NCBI GenBank assembly: GCA_020052115.1
Contig: JAGVPR010000342.1
Span: 1 to 6,600 of the forward strand
DNA from: Candidatus Eiseniibacteriota bacterium
GTDB lineage: Bacteria > Eisenbacteria > RBG-16-71-46 > JAGVPR01
Length of the DNA stretch: 6,600 bases
Direction of reading: 5' to 3'
Under the pieces are notes generated by a model that made no database searches, was not told the origin of the DNA, and saw only the letters and a list, made by a program, of their open reading frames with translations. Below, in pieces: positions 6,146 to 6,600 of this stretch. Numbering within the stretch: position 1 is the first letter of the stretch; every line of letters starts with the position of its first letter. Position numbers and translations under genes: made by a program.

Positions 6146-6600
6146 CGGGTCGCTCGGAAGCGGGTGGGGCGGTACTCGGCGGTGCGAAGCGTGAGGTAGA
6201 CGCCGAGCGCTCCCAGGACCAGATTCGCAGCCCACATCGAGAGCGCCGGCGGGAGAAATCCCCTGTCGGCGAGTTGCTCGCCGCCGACGAGGAACAGGTA
6301 GTAGACGACGAAGAAGCCGATCGAGAAGAACCCCACCGCGACCCCTCCCCGGCGGGCGCGCATGCCGAGCGGGGCGCCGACCAGAACGAAGACGACGCAC
6401 GCGAACGGGATCGAGTACTTCTTGTCCACCTCGACGTGCAGCTGGTCAATCTGGTGGCCCAGCGACTCGACTTCGAGCCGCATCATCTGAAGCTCGCGGG
6501 TCTTGGCCTCGGGGGGCGTGGACGCCTCGACGGGTCCGCGCTTCATCCCGAGGAGCCCTCCCACGGCGCCGACGGCGCGCGCGAGGAAGGCTCCGGCCCC
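6142..6600 (-). CDS. lptF: LPS export permease LptF, C-terminal part (5' end outside window)
   Basis: LptF is the partner of LptG in the LptB2FG inner-membrane LPS transporter. Only the last 152 residues are visible; the frame is open to the window edge, so the first three membrane segments and most of the periplasmic domain lie beyond it. What is seen is the amphipathic charged stretch LEVESLGHQIDQLHVEVDKKYSIP leading into three hydrophobic segments: PFACVVFVLVGAPLGM, then VAVGFFSIGFFVVYYLFLVGG, then MWAANLVLGALGVYLTL. The pattern DKKYSIPFACVVFVLVGAPLG followed by an Arg/Gly-rich cytoplasmic loop (RARRGG) and GEQLADRGFLPP is characteristic of LptF. The GTG at 6564 is internal and not a start. 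The gene overlaps lptG by four bases, so the two are one transcription unit reading toward comB; their promoter lies outside the window. Confidence 0.92.
   Translation of the reverse strand, partial: GAGAFLARAVGAVGGLLGMKRGPVEASTPPEAKTRELQMMRLEVESLGHQIDQLHVEVDKKYSIPFACVVFVLVGAPLGMRARRGGVAVGFFSIGFFVVYYLFLVGGEQLADRGFLPPALSMWAANLVLGALGVYLTLRTAEYRPTRFRATR

Noticed and set aside
5162..6199. A 345-codon open frame on the + strand opposite lptG
   Set aside because: The product is rich in Arg, Glu, His and Val with no recognisable domain, as expected from the complement of GC-rich coding DNA. The opposite strand encodes a well-conserved LptG across the same bases.
1..6600. A new defence, mobile or biosynthetic system
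   Set aside because: All eight genes belong to known families, mostly housekeeping. No transposase, integrase, CRISPR-like array, retron or toxin-antitoxin pair, or unexplained long non-coding stretch was seen.

Overview
This window looks like a stretch of core chromosome from a GC-rich, Gram-negative bacterium. Codon third positions are dominated by G and C. The outer-membrane lipopolysaccharide export genes lptF and lptG, and a type IV pilus ATPase, imply a double-membraned cell. The sequence alone does not fix the phylum. The protein style (type II dehydroquinase, split acetyl-CoA carboxylase subunits, bacterial ComB homologue) would suit lineages such as Candidatus Eisenbacteria, Gemmatimonadota or deltaproteobacteria-like groups, but that is only an impression.

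The window is almost entirely coding. Six genes on the + strand form one tight, operon-like block: aroB (5' end cut off by the window), aroQ, accB, a pilT-family ATPase, accC and a comB-family phosphatase. Gaps between them range from a 1-base overlap to 32 bases. Two genes on the - strand, lptG and lptF (5' end cut off), converge on this block and share a stop-codon palindrome with comB. There is no gene-free stretch over 300 bases, and no RNA gene, CRISPR array, insertion sequence or phage-like element was seen.

The genes fall into four functional groups. AroB and AroQ are successive shikimate-pathway enzymes: DAHP to 3-dehydroquinate, then to 3-dehydroshikimate. AccB (biotin carrier) and AccC (biotin carboxylase) make up the biotin half of acetyl-CoA carboxylase, which makes malonyl-CoA for fatty-acid synthesis; the transferase subunits accA and accD are not here. 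The PilT-like protein would power pilus retraction. LptF and LptG are the inner-membrane permease pair that, with the ATPase LptB, lifts LPS out of the inner membrane.

No new defence, mobile or biosynthetic system is visible. The points worth a second look are modest: a pilus ATPase gene embedded between accB and accC, a good promoter candidate inside the 3' end of aroB, an atypical C-terminal tail on AroQ, strong GC hairpins at the accC and comB stop codons, and a ComB homologue of uncertain purpose.
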